Source: Serratia sp. M24T3 (lineage in GTDB: Bacteria; Pseudomonadota; Gammaproteobacteria; Enterobacterales; Enterobacteriaceae). Taken from it: a DNA stretch of 64,000 nucleotides. The first letter of the stretch is position 1. Each line of letters begins with the position of its first letter. The notes beneath the pieces were generated by a model. It ran no database searches, was not told where the DNA came from, and was given only the letters and a program-made list of their open reading frames with translations. This document shows positions 38,308 through 48,127 of this stretch, piece by piece. The stretch spans positions 248,001-312,000 of the forward strand of contig NZ_AJHJ01000001.1 of the NCBI RefSeq assembly GCF_000257645.1, written 5' to 3'. The position numbers were made by a program, and so were the translations under genes.

Positions 38308-40377
38308 ATGCCTTCCTCAACTACTTTTCGTACCCGCACGGGGCGTTTGATCCCTGCAATTATCGTGGCGATGTTACTTGCCAGTTGTTCGAGCCAGGCT
38401 CCGCAGACGCCAAAAGAAAGCGTACAGGATGCGGGCACCGGCAGCGCCGACTACTATTTGAAACAGGCGCAGCAGAGCAGTGATGATAACAAGGCTAACT
38501 GGCAATTACTTGCGATTCATGCCCTGTTACGTGAAAACCGTGTTCCTGAAGCCGCGTCTCAGTTCAGTCAGCTGCCTCAGCAGGGCCTGACCAATGCCCA
38601 GCAGACAGAGCAACAGCTTCTGAGTGCCGAGTTAATGATCGCGCAGAAAAATAATCAGTCAGCCAGCATCACTCTGGGCAAGCTTGACGTCGATACCCTC
38701 TCGGCCGATCAGAAATCTCGCTACTACAAAGCTTTGATTACGTCGAGTCAGGGCCGTGCCAGCCTGCCGCTGTTGCGTGCCTATATTGCACAAGAGCCGC
38801 TGTTACAGGGCAAAGAGCATCAGGATAATATCGATGCGACCTGGTTGGCGCTCACTCAGCTTTCAACCCAGGACGTTAACGCCATCGTCATCAATGCCAA
38901 TGAAAATGTGCTGCAAGGATGGCTGGACCTGCTTAATTTGTGGCAGACCAACAAACAGGATCCAAACTTGCTGAAAGCCGGCATTCAGGACTGGCAGAAG
39001 CGCTATCCTTACAATCCGGCGGCTAAAACCTTGCCAACCGCACTTAACAACGTCATTAACTTCAAACCAGGTTCAACGGAAACCATCGCCCTGCTGCTGC
39101 CGTTAAGCGGTGCTGCGCAGGTCTACGGTAACGCCATTGAGCAAGGTTTCAACGCGGCGGTAAACGGCCAGGCCAACGGCCCTGCACCGGCTCAGCCTGC
39201 ACAACCTGCCGCAGCCCCTGCTGCAGCCGTGACGCCAAGCGCGACACCAGCCGACCCTAATGCCGCAGTGAGCACTTCAGCACCCGACGTGACGGCAGCA
39301 CAAGGCACACCGACGACTGCACCCGCCGCCGTTCCCGCTGCTGCCCCAGCCGCGCCGGCTCCGGTTCAATCAATGCCTTCAGCAACGGTCAAAGTGTATG
39401 ATACCAACAGTCAACCGCTGCCTGCCCTGCTGGCTCAGGCCAAGCAAGACGGCGCGACGCTGGCTGTCGGTCCACTGCTCAAAGATCAGGTGACTTCCCT
39501 GACCTCGGCTCAAACCTCACTGAACGTGTTGGCACTTAACCAGCCAACAACCGAAACCAATAGCCCGAATATCTGCTATTTTGCGCTATCTCCTGAAGAT
39601 GAAGCACGTGACGCCGCGCGCCATATCTTTGGCCAGCATAAGCAAATGCCACTGTTGATGGTTCCAGCCGGTGACTTTGGCGATCGTATCGCGCAGGCCT
39701 TTGCCGATGAGTGGCAAAAGCAAGGCGGCCAAACCGTGTTGAAACAGACTATCGGTTCTTATGCCGACCTCAAACAACAGGTGAGCCGAGGTGGCGGTCT
39801 GCGTCTGAGCGGAACGCCGATTACTCTGGCGAACGCGGCTCCAGCCCAGCCAGCTGGCGTGACTATCGGTGGAATTACCATCCCTTCGCCGCCGAGCGAT
39901 GATCAAGTTACCGCCGGCTCTACAGACGGCTCGGGTACTATAGACGCTATTTATATCGTCGCCGCGCAGGATCAGCTCACTCTGATCAAGCCAATGATTG
40001 ATTTGTCTATCAATACCCGCGTGAAACCGTCACTCTATGCCAGCTCGCGCAGCTATCAGGCCGGAGCAGGTCCGGATTACCGCCTGGAAATGGAAGGCTT
40101 GCAGTTCAGCGATATTCCGTTGCTGGCCGGTGCCAATCCGGGGCTAATGCAGCAGGCAACCAGCAAGTTTAATAATGATTACTCTCTGGTGCGGCTCTAC
40201 GCGATGGGAATTGATGCTTATAATTTGGCGAATCATTTTGCTCAAATCCGCCAATTGTCTGGCTTCCAGCTTTCCGGCACCACCGGTAATCTGTCTGCAA
40301 ACAGCAATTGTGTGATACATCGCCAGCTACCTTGGTTACAATACCGTCAGGGCACTTTAGTTCCTGTATCATCATAG
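38308..40377 (+). CDS. lpoA: Penicillin-binding protein activator LpoA
   Basis: LpoA is an outer-membrane lipoprotein that reaches through the periplasm to stimulate PBP1A. The start at 38308 gives 689 residues with a lipoprotein signal ending LLASC (Cys27); longer frames from 38185 would overlap rsmI. An N-terminal TPR-like domain (residues 40-255) is followed by a periplasmic-binding-like domain. That domain is interrupted by an Ala/Pro-rich linker at about residues 288-361, as in the longer LpoA proteins of Yersinia and Serratia types. It leads lpoA-yraN-diaA-dolP. Confidence 0.93.
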   Translation: MPSSTTFRTRTGRLIPAIIVAMLLASCSSQAPQTPKESVQDAGTGSADYYLKQAQQSSDDNKANWQLLAIHALLRENRVPEAASQFSQLPQQGLTNAQQTEQQLLSAELMIAQKNNQSASITLGKLDVDTLSADQKSRYYKALITSSQGRASLPLLRAYIAQEPLLQGKEHQDNIDATWLALTQLSTQDVNAIVINANENVLQGWLDLLNLWQTNKQDPNLLKAGIQDWQKRYPYNPAAKTLPTALNNVINFKPGSTETIALLLPLSGAAQVYGNAIEQGFNAAVNGQANGPAPAQPAQPAAAPAAAVTPSATPADPNAAVSTSAPDVTAAQGTPTTAPAAVPAAAPAAPAPVQSMPSATVKVYDTNSQPLPALLAQAKQDGATLAVGPLLKDQVTSLTSAQTSLNVLALNQPTTETNSPNICYFALSPEDEARDAARHIFGQHKQMPLLMVPAGDFGDRIAQAFADEWQKQGGQTVLKQTIGSYADLKQQVSRGGGLRLSGTPITLANAAPAQPAGVTIGGITIPSPPSDDQVTAGSTDGSGTIDAIYIVAAQDQLTLIKPMIDLSINTRVKPSLYASSRSYQAGAGPDYRLEMEGLQFSDIPLLAGANPGLMQQATSKFNNDYSLVRLYAMGIDAYNLANHFAQIRQLSGFQLSGTTGNLSANSNCVIHRQLPWLQYRQGTLVPVSS

Positions 40378-40400
40378 TCTTTGCATCAATATTCTGAATT

Positions 40401-40440
40401 TTAATGCCGCGGTTGGTGCTCGACGCCGCTGCGGCATTAA
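40401..40440 (+). other. Perfect 10-bp inverted repeat between lpoA and yraN
   Basis: TTAATGCCGC and GCGGCATTAA are exact complements 20 bases apart in the lpoA-yraN gap. There is no T run, so this could be an mRNA processing or stability hairpin. Confidence 0.5.
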
Positions 40441-40470
40441 CGCTTAGGGTATCGGGTACAAGGACGTACA

Positions 40471-40842
40471 ATGAATACTGATAAACCGACTCGCCGCCAG
40501 ATTGGCGCAAGCTATGAGGCGTTGGCCAGACGTTATCTCGAACGGGCGGGGCTGAGCTTTATAGCAGCAAACGTATCCTGCCGTGCCGGTGAGTTGGATC
40601 TCATCATGCGAGATAAGCAAACCTGGGTATTTGTCGAGGTTAGATATCGCCGCAATGCCAACTTCGGCGGTGCGGCGGCCAGTGTGACATACCCCAAACA
40701 GCAGCGCCTGTTGCGTGCTGCGGCCTTCTGGCTTGCGCAACACGATGCAAGCTTTGACACATCATCTTGCCGTTTTGATGTTTTAGCCATCACGGGTTGC
40801 CAGATAGAATGGCTGCCAGATGCATTCAATGCGCAAGGATAG
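40471..40842 (+). CDS. yraN: YraN, UPF0102 family nuclease-like protein
   Basis: The 123-residue protein matches UPF0102 (YraN), a small family with a restriction-endonuclease-like fold. The GxxYE-type N-terminus ([13 protein letters not shown]), the GELDLI run near residue 46 and VFVEVRYR near 58 provide the Asp and Glu-x-Lys/Arg-like residues of that fold. Cellular function is unproven. It lies between lpoA and diaA, as in E. coli. Confidence 0.9.
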   Translation: MNTDKPTRRQIGASYEALARRYLERAGLSFIAANVSCRAGELDLIMRDKQTWVFVEVRYRRNANFGGAAASVTYPKQQRLLRAAAFWLAQHDASFDTSSCRFDVLAITGCQIEWLPDAFNAQG

Positions 40843-40912
40843 TACCAAGACTGATGGACACGCACCGGCGCTTCCCCGGCGTGCCAACACATTTGACTGA
40901 CGAGAAAATAAC

Positions 40913-41503
40913 GTGCTGGAAAGAATCAAAGCCTGCTTTACCGAAAGTATCCAAACTCAAATAGCAGCAGCAGAAGCGCTGCCAGATGCGATTTCCAGAG
41001 CCGCGATGACGCTGGTGCAATCGCTGCTGAACGGCAATAAAATCCTTTGCTGCGGGAACGGAACCTCGGCAGCAAACGCCCAGCATTTTGCCGCTTGTCT
41101 GATAAATCGTTTTGAGACTGAACGTCCTAGCCTTCCTGCAATCTCACTCTCTGCAGATACCGTGGTTTTAACCGCAATCGCCAACGATCGCCTGCATGAA
41201 GAGATTTATGCCAAGCAGGTTAGGGCCTTAGGTCAGGCAGGTGACGTACTTTTGGCGATTTCGACTCGTGGTAACAGTCGTGATATTGTCAAAGCAGTAG
41301 AAGCTGCTGTGACACGGGATATGACCATTGTTGCTCTTACTGGCTATGACGGCGGCGAGCTGGCAGGACTACTGGGTACGCATGACGTTGAGATCCGCAT
41401 CCCTTCTCATCGCAGCGCGCGTATCCAGGAAATGCACATGCTTACCGTTAATTGCCTCTGTGACTTGATAGATAACACGCTATTTCCACACCAGGACGAT
41501 TAA
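40913..41503 (+). CDS. diaA: DnaA initiator-associating protein DiaA
   Basis: DiaA is a SIS-domain tetramer that binds DnaA domain I and promotes timely initiation at oriC. The 196-residue product starts with GTG at 40913, shown by the family's opening [15 protein letters not shown]. The phosphosugar-isomerase-like core is seen in [16 protein letters not shown] near residue 45 and [10 protein letters not shown] near 118. A GAGA-type weak ribosome binding site precedes the GTG, and dolP follows after nine bases. Confidence 0.94.
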   Translation: MLERIKACFTESIQTQIAAAEALPDAISRAAMTLVQSLLNGNKILCCGNGTSAANAQHFAACLINRFETERPSLPAISLSADTVVLTAIANDRLHEEIYAKQVRALGQAGDVLLAISTRGNSRDIVKAVEAAVTRDMTIVALTGYDGGELAGLLGTHDVEIRIPSHRSARIQEMHMLTVNCLCDLIDNTLFPHQDD

Positions 41504-41512
41504 GGAGATCCA

Positions 41513-42088
41513 ATGAAGGCAAGTTACCTCTTTGCTGTAGTGCTTAGCGCCCTATTGTTACAAGGCTGTGTTGCCGCTGCGGTTGTCGGAGCGGCAGGCG
41601 TAGCAACCAAAACGGGCACCGACCCACGCACGGTGGGAACCCAGGTTGATGACAGCACATTAGAGGCTCGCGTTTCCAACGCAATTAGTGCCAACAAGGA
41701 TTTGAAAGACAAAGCGCGCATTATCGTTACCGCGTATTCAGGCAAAGTGCTGCTGACAGGCCAGGCGCCCACTACAGACATGGCCAACAATGCCAAACAG
41801 ATTGCAATGAAAGTCGATGGCGCAACGGACGTTTATAATGAAATCCGTCTCGGCACCCCTGTGAGTTTGGGGACTGCTTCGGGAGATACCTGGATCACCA
41901 CAAAAATACGTTCGCAGCTGTTAACCAGCGATCAGGTGAAATCCTCCAATGTGAAAGTCACCACCGAGAACGGCGAAGTATTCTTGTTGGGACTGGTCAC
42001 GCAGGAGCAAGGCCAGGCAGCGGCCAAACTTGCGGCAGCCGTCAGCGGGGTTAAGCACGTCACTACGGCATTTACTTACGTTAAATAA
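41513..42088 (+). CDS. dolP: Outer-membrane BON-domain lipoprotein DolP
   Basis: DolP (formerly YraP) is an outer-membrane lipoprotein with two BON domains. It binds anionic lipids and supports BAM function and septal cell-wall integrity. The 191-residue product has a lipobox LQGC ending at Cys19 and BON domains at about residues 45-115 and 122-191. AAGGAG precedes the start. It is last in the lpoA operon, and a perfect-palindrome terminator follows. Confidence 0.94.
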   Translation: MKASYLFAVVLSALLLQGCVAAAVVGAAGVATKTGTDPRTVGTQVDDSTLEARVSNAISANKDLKDKARIIVTAYSGKVLLTGQAPTTDMANNAKQIAMKVDGATDVYNEIRLGTPVSLGTASGDTWITTKIRSQLLTSDQVKSSNVKVTTENGEVFLLGLVTQEQGQAAAKLAAAVSGVKHVTTAFTYVK

Positions 42089-42123
42089 GTAGAGCCTATA
42101 CAAAAGCCAGGCCTGACCAAGTA

Positions 42124-42159
42124 AAAAAAGCCCATAATTCTAGAATTATGGGCTTTTTT
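42124..42159. terminator. Bidirectional terminator between dolP and the tailspike-like gene
   Basis: A 36-base perfect palindrome, AAAAAAGCCCATAATTC and its complement, can form a strong hairpin with U tracts on both transcripts. It separates the core operon from the accessory cassette. Confidence 0.9.
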
Positions 42160-42208
42160 ATTTAACGTATAAGATACTTAATAAATTGTAATCCGATTCT
42201 TAAACATA

Positions 42209-43594
42209 TTAAGAAGAATATTTAGAAAGCGGATACCATGATTTACCGTCGCAGACCAATTGTACGGTCGTTTTTGGCGCAATGGTAAAACTGCCGCCGC
42301 CATCTTCTAAGGGGCCTTTGACAGTCAAAGAAGCCGAAGATGATAAATTCCTTATATATATAGTTCTCTCAGAATTCGCATTCCCTGCGGGCAAGTTTAC
42401 AAAATCCTTATCAGCAGCAGGCCTTACAAAAGCAACAACAGTGAAATCATCGATTGTCGCTCCGATTTTAACGGGCGCTGTAGATAAGCGTAATCCTTGC
42501 CAACTTCCTCCTGCATTAACCCCAGTAACGAAAGAGTTATCATTGCGCTGCTGAATAAATGCATAATCAGAGGGATTTTTAACCTGCAAGCCATAATGGT
42601 TATTTTGCAGTGATACACCGGTATTATCAGCACCTGAATAAAATCCAATCAGGCCAGCATTTTGAGATACAAACCCGTAATTTGCGCCTGGGTAGGAATA
42701 AAATCCAACGTTAAACTTACCTCTGGACTGAAAAGCATTTCCTATTCCAAATTTACCAAGATTAACCGAGTCAAAACCGTAACCAGAATAACCTTCAATT
42801 TTATTATTTAGAAGGCCTAGCTCATAGCCGGAAAATGAATCAGCCTCTGAGTCTGGGTTGAGAATAACATTTGTGTTTTGTCCCCATACCTTAGTATTAG
42901 GAACAAAAATGGCTTTAGATCCGGCGAGCGGTAGCCCTTGACTTCCACCTCCTCCTTTGACAAACCAGCCGGTATCAACCGTAACAGTATCTCCGGATAC
43001 GTGAGTAATTATTGCACTGTAAGATTTTTTTGTATTAGAGGGGTCATCAACATCTATAATCTGGCCAACACGTAAGTAACGTCGGACAGAGCCAATATCA
43101 CTACTTGTTACGGAGTGGGGAGTGAATCTTGTGTTTGTAGTCGAGAGCAATGCAGGAGGACCTGTAATCTGGACATTAAGGCCGACAAAGTCTCGATCAG
43201 AATATGAACCTAAACCCGATGGGCTGGTTAATCCCAGGACCTGCGTTGTAGGTTCTTGCTCAACAGGAGTGTTTAAATTAGCGATTGAGACAATCGCCCC
43301 TCTATCTTTAAACCCATCTAACCAGTCCCATACTTTTATAGTTTGCCCAGGAAAAATAGACTGCCTTGGACTGGTATTATCGGTATTTGCTGTCCGTTTT
43401 AATGAAACGTTTGGATTAGCTGCAGAGGAGCCCATTATATAACGTTCAGTACTTGAATTAGAAACGGAATTATTTTTTTCCTGCTGAGTAACTATAACCT
43501 TATCATTTTCCGGTGACTTTTCTTGAACAACACTTTCTGCCATTGCATAAGGCACTTGCCCCGCAATAATCATGGCAAAAATGAATCTATTCAT
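42209..43594 (-). CDS. Exported tailspike/polysaccharide-lyase-like protein
   Basis: The 461-residue product has a signal peptide (MNRFIFAMII to AMA, about 19 residues) and then a Ser/Thr/Asn-rich body. The central part, from about residue 230 to 390, has short glycine- and asparagine-rich repeats (GYSGYGFDSVNLG, GFYSYPGANYGF, NNHYGLQVKNPSDYAF), as in beta-helical phage tailspikes and K5-lyase-like proteins. The C-terminal part looks like a phage tail cap. I do not recognise a specific family, and depolymerase activity is an inference. The gene is A+T-rich, and next to wzy- and wzc-like genes. Phage origin followed by addition of a secretion signal is possible. Confidence 0.55.
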   Translation of the reverse strand: MNRFIFAMIIAGQVPYAMAESVVQEKSPENDKVIVTQQEKNNSVSNSSTERYIMGSSAANPNVSLKRTANTDNTSPRQSIFPGQTIKVWDWLDGFKDRGAIVSIANLNTPVEQEPTTQVLGLTSPSGLGSYSDRDFVGLNVQITGPPALLSTTNTRFTPHSVTSSDIGSVRRYLRVGQIIDVDDPSNTKKSYSAIITHVSGDTVTVDTGWFVKGGGGSQGLPLAGSKAIFVPNTKVWGQNTNVILNPDSEADSFSGYELGLLNNKIEGYSGYGFDSVNLGKFGIGNAFQSRGKFNVGFYSYPGANYGFVSQNAGLIGFYSGADNTGVSLQNNHYGLQVKNPSDYAFIQQRNDNSFVTGVNAGGSWQGLRLSTAPVKIGATIDDFTVVAFVRPAADKDFVNLPAGNANSERTIYIRNLSSSASLTVKGPLEDGGGSFTIAPKTTVQLVCDGKSWYPLSKYSS

Positions 43595-43837
43595 AAAAAA
43601 TTTCCTTTTAAATTGTAAACATGCAGCAATGGAATGAAAGCTTCCCGACCTTTTACTCGTACTACATTCCGTAATTTTATTATAGAAAAAGATATTTTTG
43701 AAAAATAGAAAGGGGCTTTAAACAAGAGTAATTTATAGAGTATAAATTCTTGGAATAAATGATATGAAATGAGGAAGGTTTGACATTTAAAAAAGATAAA
43801 ACCAGATATTAAGTAAATAGTCCGCAAGATAAAAACG
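43595..43837. other. Gap between tailspike-like and wzy-like genes
   Basis: This A+T-rich stretch has no credible gene. Since a terminator lies at its right edge, it probably holds a separate promoter for the exported protein. Confidence 0.35.
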
Positions 43838-43874
43838 GAAAAAGATGTCTACTTTATAGTAGATAGACATCTTT
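43838..43874 (-). terminator. Terminator after the wzy-like gene
   Basis: On the minus strand AAAGATGTCTA pairs perfectly with TAGACATCTTT across a 12-base loop and continues into a short T run, about 40 bases after the wzy-like stop. Confidence 0.65.
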
Positions 43875-43914
43875 ATTAACAAACCTAACCTTTACAAATC
43901 ACTTAGAAAGTCGG

Positions 43915-45132
43915 TTAACGCCGAAAAGTTATTTTAGGTATGCGTATCCACGAGCGTTCAGGCCTGTGGTCTATAAGTGGATACATGACCATAAAGAGGA
44001 AAAGATTGCCATATTCATAGCCATAAGTCTGGAAGCAAACATTAAGAAAATAACCTACAACTAAAAAGACTCGACCCTTCTTATCACCCACATGATTATA
44101 AATAAATATAAGGAACAAAGAAAAAGCTATAAAATGAAATATTCCATATGCACCTATTTGGTTCATAAAGAACATATGAAAATTATCAATATCAAGATTT
44201 GCTCTTAGTATAGTGTTTAGCTGATCAACTCCATTGCCAAGATAAAAGAAGTCTTGGAAATGGTTAAAGAAATATCTCCATAAATCAAGGCGCTGATTAG
44301 CACCATCATTAGTATTTTGGAGATTAAAGAATGTAGTAAAGAACAACATCCCTAAAGCAGCTGACATTGTAATAACAATTACTTTATTTGCATACCCGGC
44401 AATAACAAACCTGTAGAATCCATAAAGAGTAATTATAGTTAGAATAGATTGTCGAGACAGGAAAGCAGTTGAAACTACAAAAAAGAGGATGAATTCTAAA
44501 AAGCTAACCTTTTTATCAAGCCTGTAAGCCACATATATATAAAAAGAAAATACTGACACAACAAACATAGCAGATATGTTTTTAGTCAAGAATGTTTCAT
44601 GTAAGGGTTCAGCAAAATTGTATAGCTTGGAGCTGTCAATATTTGAACCTGAGTCTAACACTACTGCTAGTGATGCGAGGCTTGTTATGCCTTGGCTTAA
44701 ATAAAGCAAAACAATAACAACAAACCATATAACAAGAATATACCTAATATGTCTCAGGGTTTTAGTAGAGAACTTAATTCGCTCATCACCTGCAATCACT
44801 ATGATTGAAACAACATTGACGAATAATTTAGAAGCAAGCTCAAAATTAGTACTTTGAGCAGTAAGCTCTACAACAATAGGAATACTGAATGCAATAATGC
44901 CACAGAAAAATGCGGTGTAGTCGGCAAAATAAAGTCTTTTATTTAAATTTGCTACAGAGATTCCGAGCATTAAAACCTGAGGAATAACATAAAGTGTATG
45001 ATTAGCAAGAGTAATTGGATATAACAATATGGACAGTATAAAGAAAAAATGCGCCATATTACCAAGTTTGCTATATGATATTATATACTCAGTATCTAAA
45101 AATTTATCGTTATTTAATATAAAGTTTTTCAT
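43915..45132 (-). CDS. Wzy/O-antigen-ligase-like membrane polymerase
   Basis: The 405-residue protein has about ten to twelve hydrophobic helices and no soluble domain. Two features fit Wzy-type polymerases: an Arg in a central loop (FLSRQSILTII) and a periplasmic loop with QRLDLWRYFFNHF and GNGVDQ followed by DNFHMFFMNQIGAYG. Wzy joins undecaprenyl-linked repeat units in the periplasm. I start at 45132 (MKNFIL), which has GGGATT upstream, rather than an ATG five codons earlier. Wzy proteins vary greatly in sequence, so the polysaccharide cannot be named. Base composition is near 33% G+C, well below the neighbouring core genes. Confidence 0.7.
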   Translation of the reverse strand: MKNFILNNDKFLDTEYIISYSKLGNMAHFFFILSILLYPITLANHTLYVIPQVLMLGISVANLNKRLYFADYTAFFCGIIAFSIPIVVELTAQSTNFELASKLFVNVVSIIVIAGDERIKFSTKTLRHIRYILVIWFVVIVLLYLSQGITSLASLAVVLDSGSNIDSSKLYNFAEPLHETFLTKNISAMFVVSVFSFYIYVAYRLDKKVSFLEFILFFVVSTAFLSRQSILTIITLYGFYRFVIAGYANKVIVITMSAALGMLFFTTFFNLQNTNDGANQRLDLWRYFFNHFQDFFYLGNGVDQLNTILRANLDIDNFHMFFMNQIGAYGIFHFIAFSLFLIFIYNHVGDKKGRVFLVVGYFLNVCFQTYGYEYGNLFLFMVMYPLIDHRPERSWIRIPKITFRR

Positions 45133-45469
45133 GGTAATCCCATGCAATTCATCGATAGTAAAATTTTATAAACCATCATGAATGGCGTGTATTTTCCAGC
45201 AAAAATACAATCAATGATGGTGCGGCTTACTTTATTTCAGCTTTAATAAACCCTTAAAAATCCGTTATTGATTAACGCCAAAACCAATAAGAAATAAAAG
45301 GTTTTTTAAACCTATTAGTTACCGCCAATGTTACCCAGCAAAGATAACTCTAATAAGTAAAATGCTTTTTAATGCTTACGGGAAAGGTAATTTTCACTAA
45401 TCACCTCCTGTAGGCTTACTTACTTGAAATAAGGGCTGCATTAATAGCTTACAGCCCCTCAACTATTTG
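45133..45469. other. Gap between wzy-like and wzc-like genes
   Basis: No gene is seen. A weak A+T-rich stem (AGGTTT/AAACCT at 45299-45313) followed by T-rich sequence on the minus strand may slow or stop transcripts coming from wzc. A long gap of this kind is unusual inside an export operon. Confidence 0.35.
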
Positions 45470-47650
45470 TTACTTGTTCTTTCCATCAGAATAAGAGTAG
45501 CCATAATTGCTATAGCCATTACTATAATAGCTACTAGCTTTTCTTACTACACCATTCAGGATACAGCCTTTAATTTCAACGCCACTCTGTTCAAATCTTT
45601 TAATACTTACTTCAATTTCTTTAGTGCTGTTTGCTTCGAAGCGAGCTACCAATAAAGTCGTTCCAGCATAACGACCAACGATAGCAGCATCAGTCACTGC
45701 CAAGATTGGGGAAGTATCGATAATAACCAAATCATAGTGTTCTTTAGCCCATTCTAAAAGCTGCTCAAGGCGCGGATGCATCAACAACTCTGCAGGATTT
45801 GGTGCTATGTGACCGCGGGATATAAAGTCAAAGCCCGCATTGGCAACAGGATGAATGATTTCATCAATTGAGGCTCTGCCTGAAAGATGATCAGAAAGGC
45901 CCTTGCCTGGCTTTTGCCCAAATATTGTATGTGCATAACCACGCCTAATATCGGCATCAATAAACAGAACTTTTCTACCAGTTACAGCCAAGGTTGCTGC
46001 CAAATTACTACTAATGAAGGTTTTACCCGCATTTGGACTTGCACCAGAAATCATAAGAATATTATTTCTAGCTTCCATCATAGCAAAATGCAAGCTTGTT
46101 CGTAGACCTCGAATCGCTTCAATCGATAGGTCCGTAGGGTTTTCAAGTGCCAAGAATTTCGCAGCTTCTTTCTTTGTCTTGTTTTTTAACTTTTTACTAT
46201 CGTTCCAGTTTGTACGCTTGTTCAACCATTCCGATTCTGGAATATTTGCATAAACATTAATCCCAAGCTCTTCTAATTGCTCAGGTGAGTCAATACCACG
46301 ACGCAGGAAGACTCTTACAAGAACTAGGCCCATTGAGAGGAATAAGCCTAAAATAAGACCAATAACAACAATTAGCGCTCTTTTAGGCTTGATAGGACCT
46401 GGTGAAGTTACAGCACTATCAATAATCCTAACGTTTCCAATAGCGCTTGATTTAGCAATGCTTAATTCCTGCTGTCTATTAAGCAATTGCATATAAACTG
46501 CCTGGCTAGATTCAACATTACGGCTGAGGCGAAGAACTTCCTGCTGATCAGTAGGCATCGTAGATACCTTTTTATTCAGCTGTGCTCTCTCATCTTCCAA
46601 TGTCTGACGCTTTTCGAGCAATGCCTTATAAGTAGGGTGATCTTTAGTATAAAGCTGGGAGATTTCTGCTTCTCTGAATGTCAGTTCATTAAGTTGATTT
46701 TCGACATTCACAATTTGTTCAAGAATTGACTTAGCTTCAAGAGTCAAATCAACCGAATTAATCTTTTTGCGATAATCATTTAATTTATCTTCAGATGCAT
46801 CTAAATCACTGCGAACTTTTGGCAACTGCACATTTAGGAAATCTAAACTTTTCTCATCATGTGCGGCCTGGCGAGCAATATTCTGTGCTAGGTAATTTTG
46901 ACTAATATTGTCTAACAGCTGTGCAGCAAGTGCTGGATCAGTGTTAGTCAAAGTTAAATTAAGAATACCAGTGTCATTTCCTTTATCTAAAACAGTGAAT
47001 GATGCTAATAAATTATTGATTGCATCAAGCTGAGTTAATTGAGTGACAGTAAACTTTGTATCAGGTTTAGCATCAATGCTTTTAACCATTAAAGATATGC
47101 CTTTATCCTCAAGTAGCACACCAACTTCACCTTGAGCAGTAAACCCATCACCATTTACCTGGTAATGGGTTGCATCTTTAACAGTTACAGTAATGGCCGA
47201 ATCATTGCCACCCGCTTCTGGCAAGTAGAGGCGAGTAACTTCTAAATGTCCCGGTTCCTCTCCCATCAAGGCTGAGAAACCACGGCCAATCACTGGGAAG
47301 TATTTTTGCCTTACACTCGCCTCAAGATTGAAATCATTTACGGTTTTGCCAAGAATCATTCTCGACTTTAACAAGGCGATTTCTGGAGCAGACGATGTCT
47401 CTGGAGCTTGAGGAAGCATCTTGCTCAAACTATCCAAAAGTTCATTGGCCTGCCTCGGTTCAACTTGAACCAATGCATCTGCCTGATATATTGGCGTAGA
47501 GAATAAAGCGAATAATACAGCTATTACAGTGAAGAGGGATGTTATACCGATAATGAGTTTTCGGTGATCAATCATTTCACCAATTAACCGTCCTATATTT
47601 ATCTCATCCGGTTCTGAAACTGATCGAATATTTTGAGTTACAGATGACAT
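45470..47650 (-). CDS. Wzc-type polysaccharide co-polymerase and tyrosine autokinase
   Basis: Wzc controls chain length and export of group 1-type capsule or colanic-acid-like polymers in the inner membrane. The 726-residue protein has a Wzz domain with transmembrane segments near residues 33-52 and 425-448, a periplasmic coiled-coil region, and a C-terminal BY-kinase. Walker A (SGASPNAGKT) is near residue 540, Walker A' (LFIDADIRRG) near 567 and Walker B-type LVIIDTSP near 640. The C-terminus has a cluster of seven tyrosines, the autophosphorylation tail. No wza or wzb gene is adjacent, which is unusual. It is preceded by a JUMPstart element 478 bases upstream. Confidence 0.88.
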   Translation of the reverse strand: MSSVTQNIRSVSEPDEINIGRLIGEMIDHRKLIIGITSLFTVIAVLFALFSTPIYQADALVQVEPRQANELLDSLSKMLPQAPETSSAPEIALLKSRMILGKTVNDFNLEASVRQKYFPVIGRGFSALMGEEPGHLEVTRLYLPEAGGNDSAITVTVKDATHYQVNGDGFTAQGEVGVLLEDKGISLMVKSIDAKPDTKFTVTQLTQLDAINNLLASFTVLDKGNDTGILNLTLTNTDPALAAQLLDNISQNYLAQNIARQAAHDEKSLDFLNVQLPKVRSDLDASEDKLNDYRKKINSVDLTLEAKSILEQIVNVENQLNELTFREAEISQLYTKDHPTYKALLEKRQTLEDERAQLNKKVSTMPTDQQEVLRLSRNVESSQAVYMQLLNRQQELSIAKSSAIGNVRIIDSAVTSPGPIKPKRALIVVIGLILGLFLSMGLVLVRVFLRRGIDSPEQLEELGINVYANIPESEWLNKRTNWNDSKKLKNKTKKEAAKFLALENPTDLSIEAIRGLRTSLHFAMMEARNNILMISGASPNAGKTFISSNLAATLAVTGRKVLFIDADIRRGYAHTIFGQKPGKGLSDHLSGRASIDEIIHPVANAGFDFISRGHIAPNPAELLMHPRLEQLLEWAKEHYDLVIIDTSPILAVTDAAIVGRYAGTTLLVARFEANSTKEIEVSIKRFEQSGVEIKGCILNGVVRKASSYYSNGYSNYGYSYSDGKNK

Positions 47651-48127
47651 GCGGTATTTTCCTGATTGTTATTCTTTAAGCTTTTGCCCAGCTCTGGCAA
47701 GCTAGGTCCATTAGTCGCAAGTTTATCACTTGTGATACAGGCTCGGAAGTATCGATATATCGAACTTATACCTAAGTATTCTTACGCTCTAAAATTACTT
47801 TCCAAACCGTTTTTATCAGCACTGTTATCATGTGTTAATTCTCTAAAAAGATATTCCAAGCACTTTATCTGGTGGTTTTATAGAGTAAAACTATAATTTA
47901 TCCACATCTAAAACCTGCTTATGCTTCGCAAGCAACCCCTCCTGTAGATGGGCCAATTTTGGACAAAACCTCCCATAGTTACTTTTCCAAAAAAGAACAA
48001 CATTGATTGCTGATACAACGATTACTCACTGATTAAATATTAATAATCCTTAAAAAATTACTTACCCTCCTCCCCTTAGGAGAATAATTGGGTGGAAAAC
48101 CCGATCAGTTCCACACTTACACTCGAT
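47651..48127 (-). other. Long leader between the ops element and wzc
   Basis: About 480 A+T-rich bases separate the JUMPstart from the wzc start. No credible gene or known riboswitch is seen. If transcription begins right of 48165, this forms a long 5' untranslated region of the kind RfaH helps polymerase to cross. Confidence 0.4.

Noticed and set aside
47666-47896. 76-codon forward frame upstream of wzc
   Set aside because: It lies antisense to the probable untranslated leader, lacks a ribosome binding site and resembles nothing I know.
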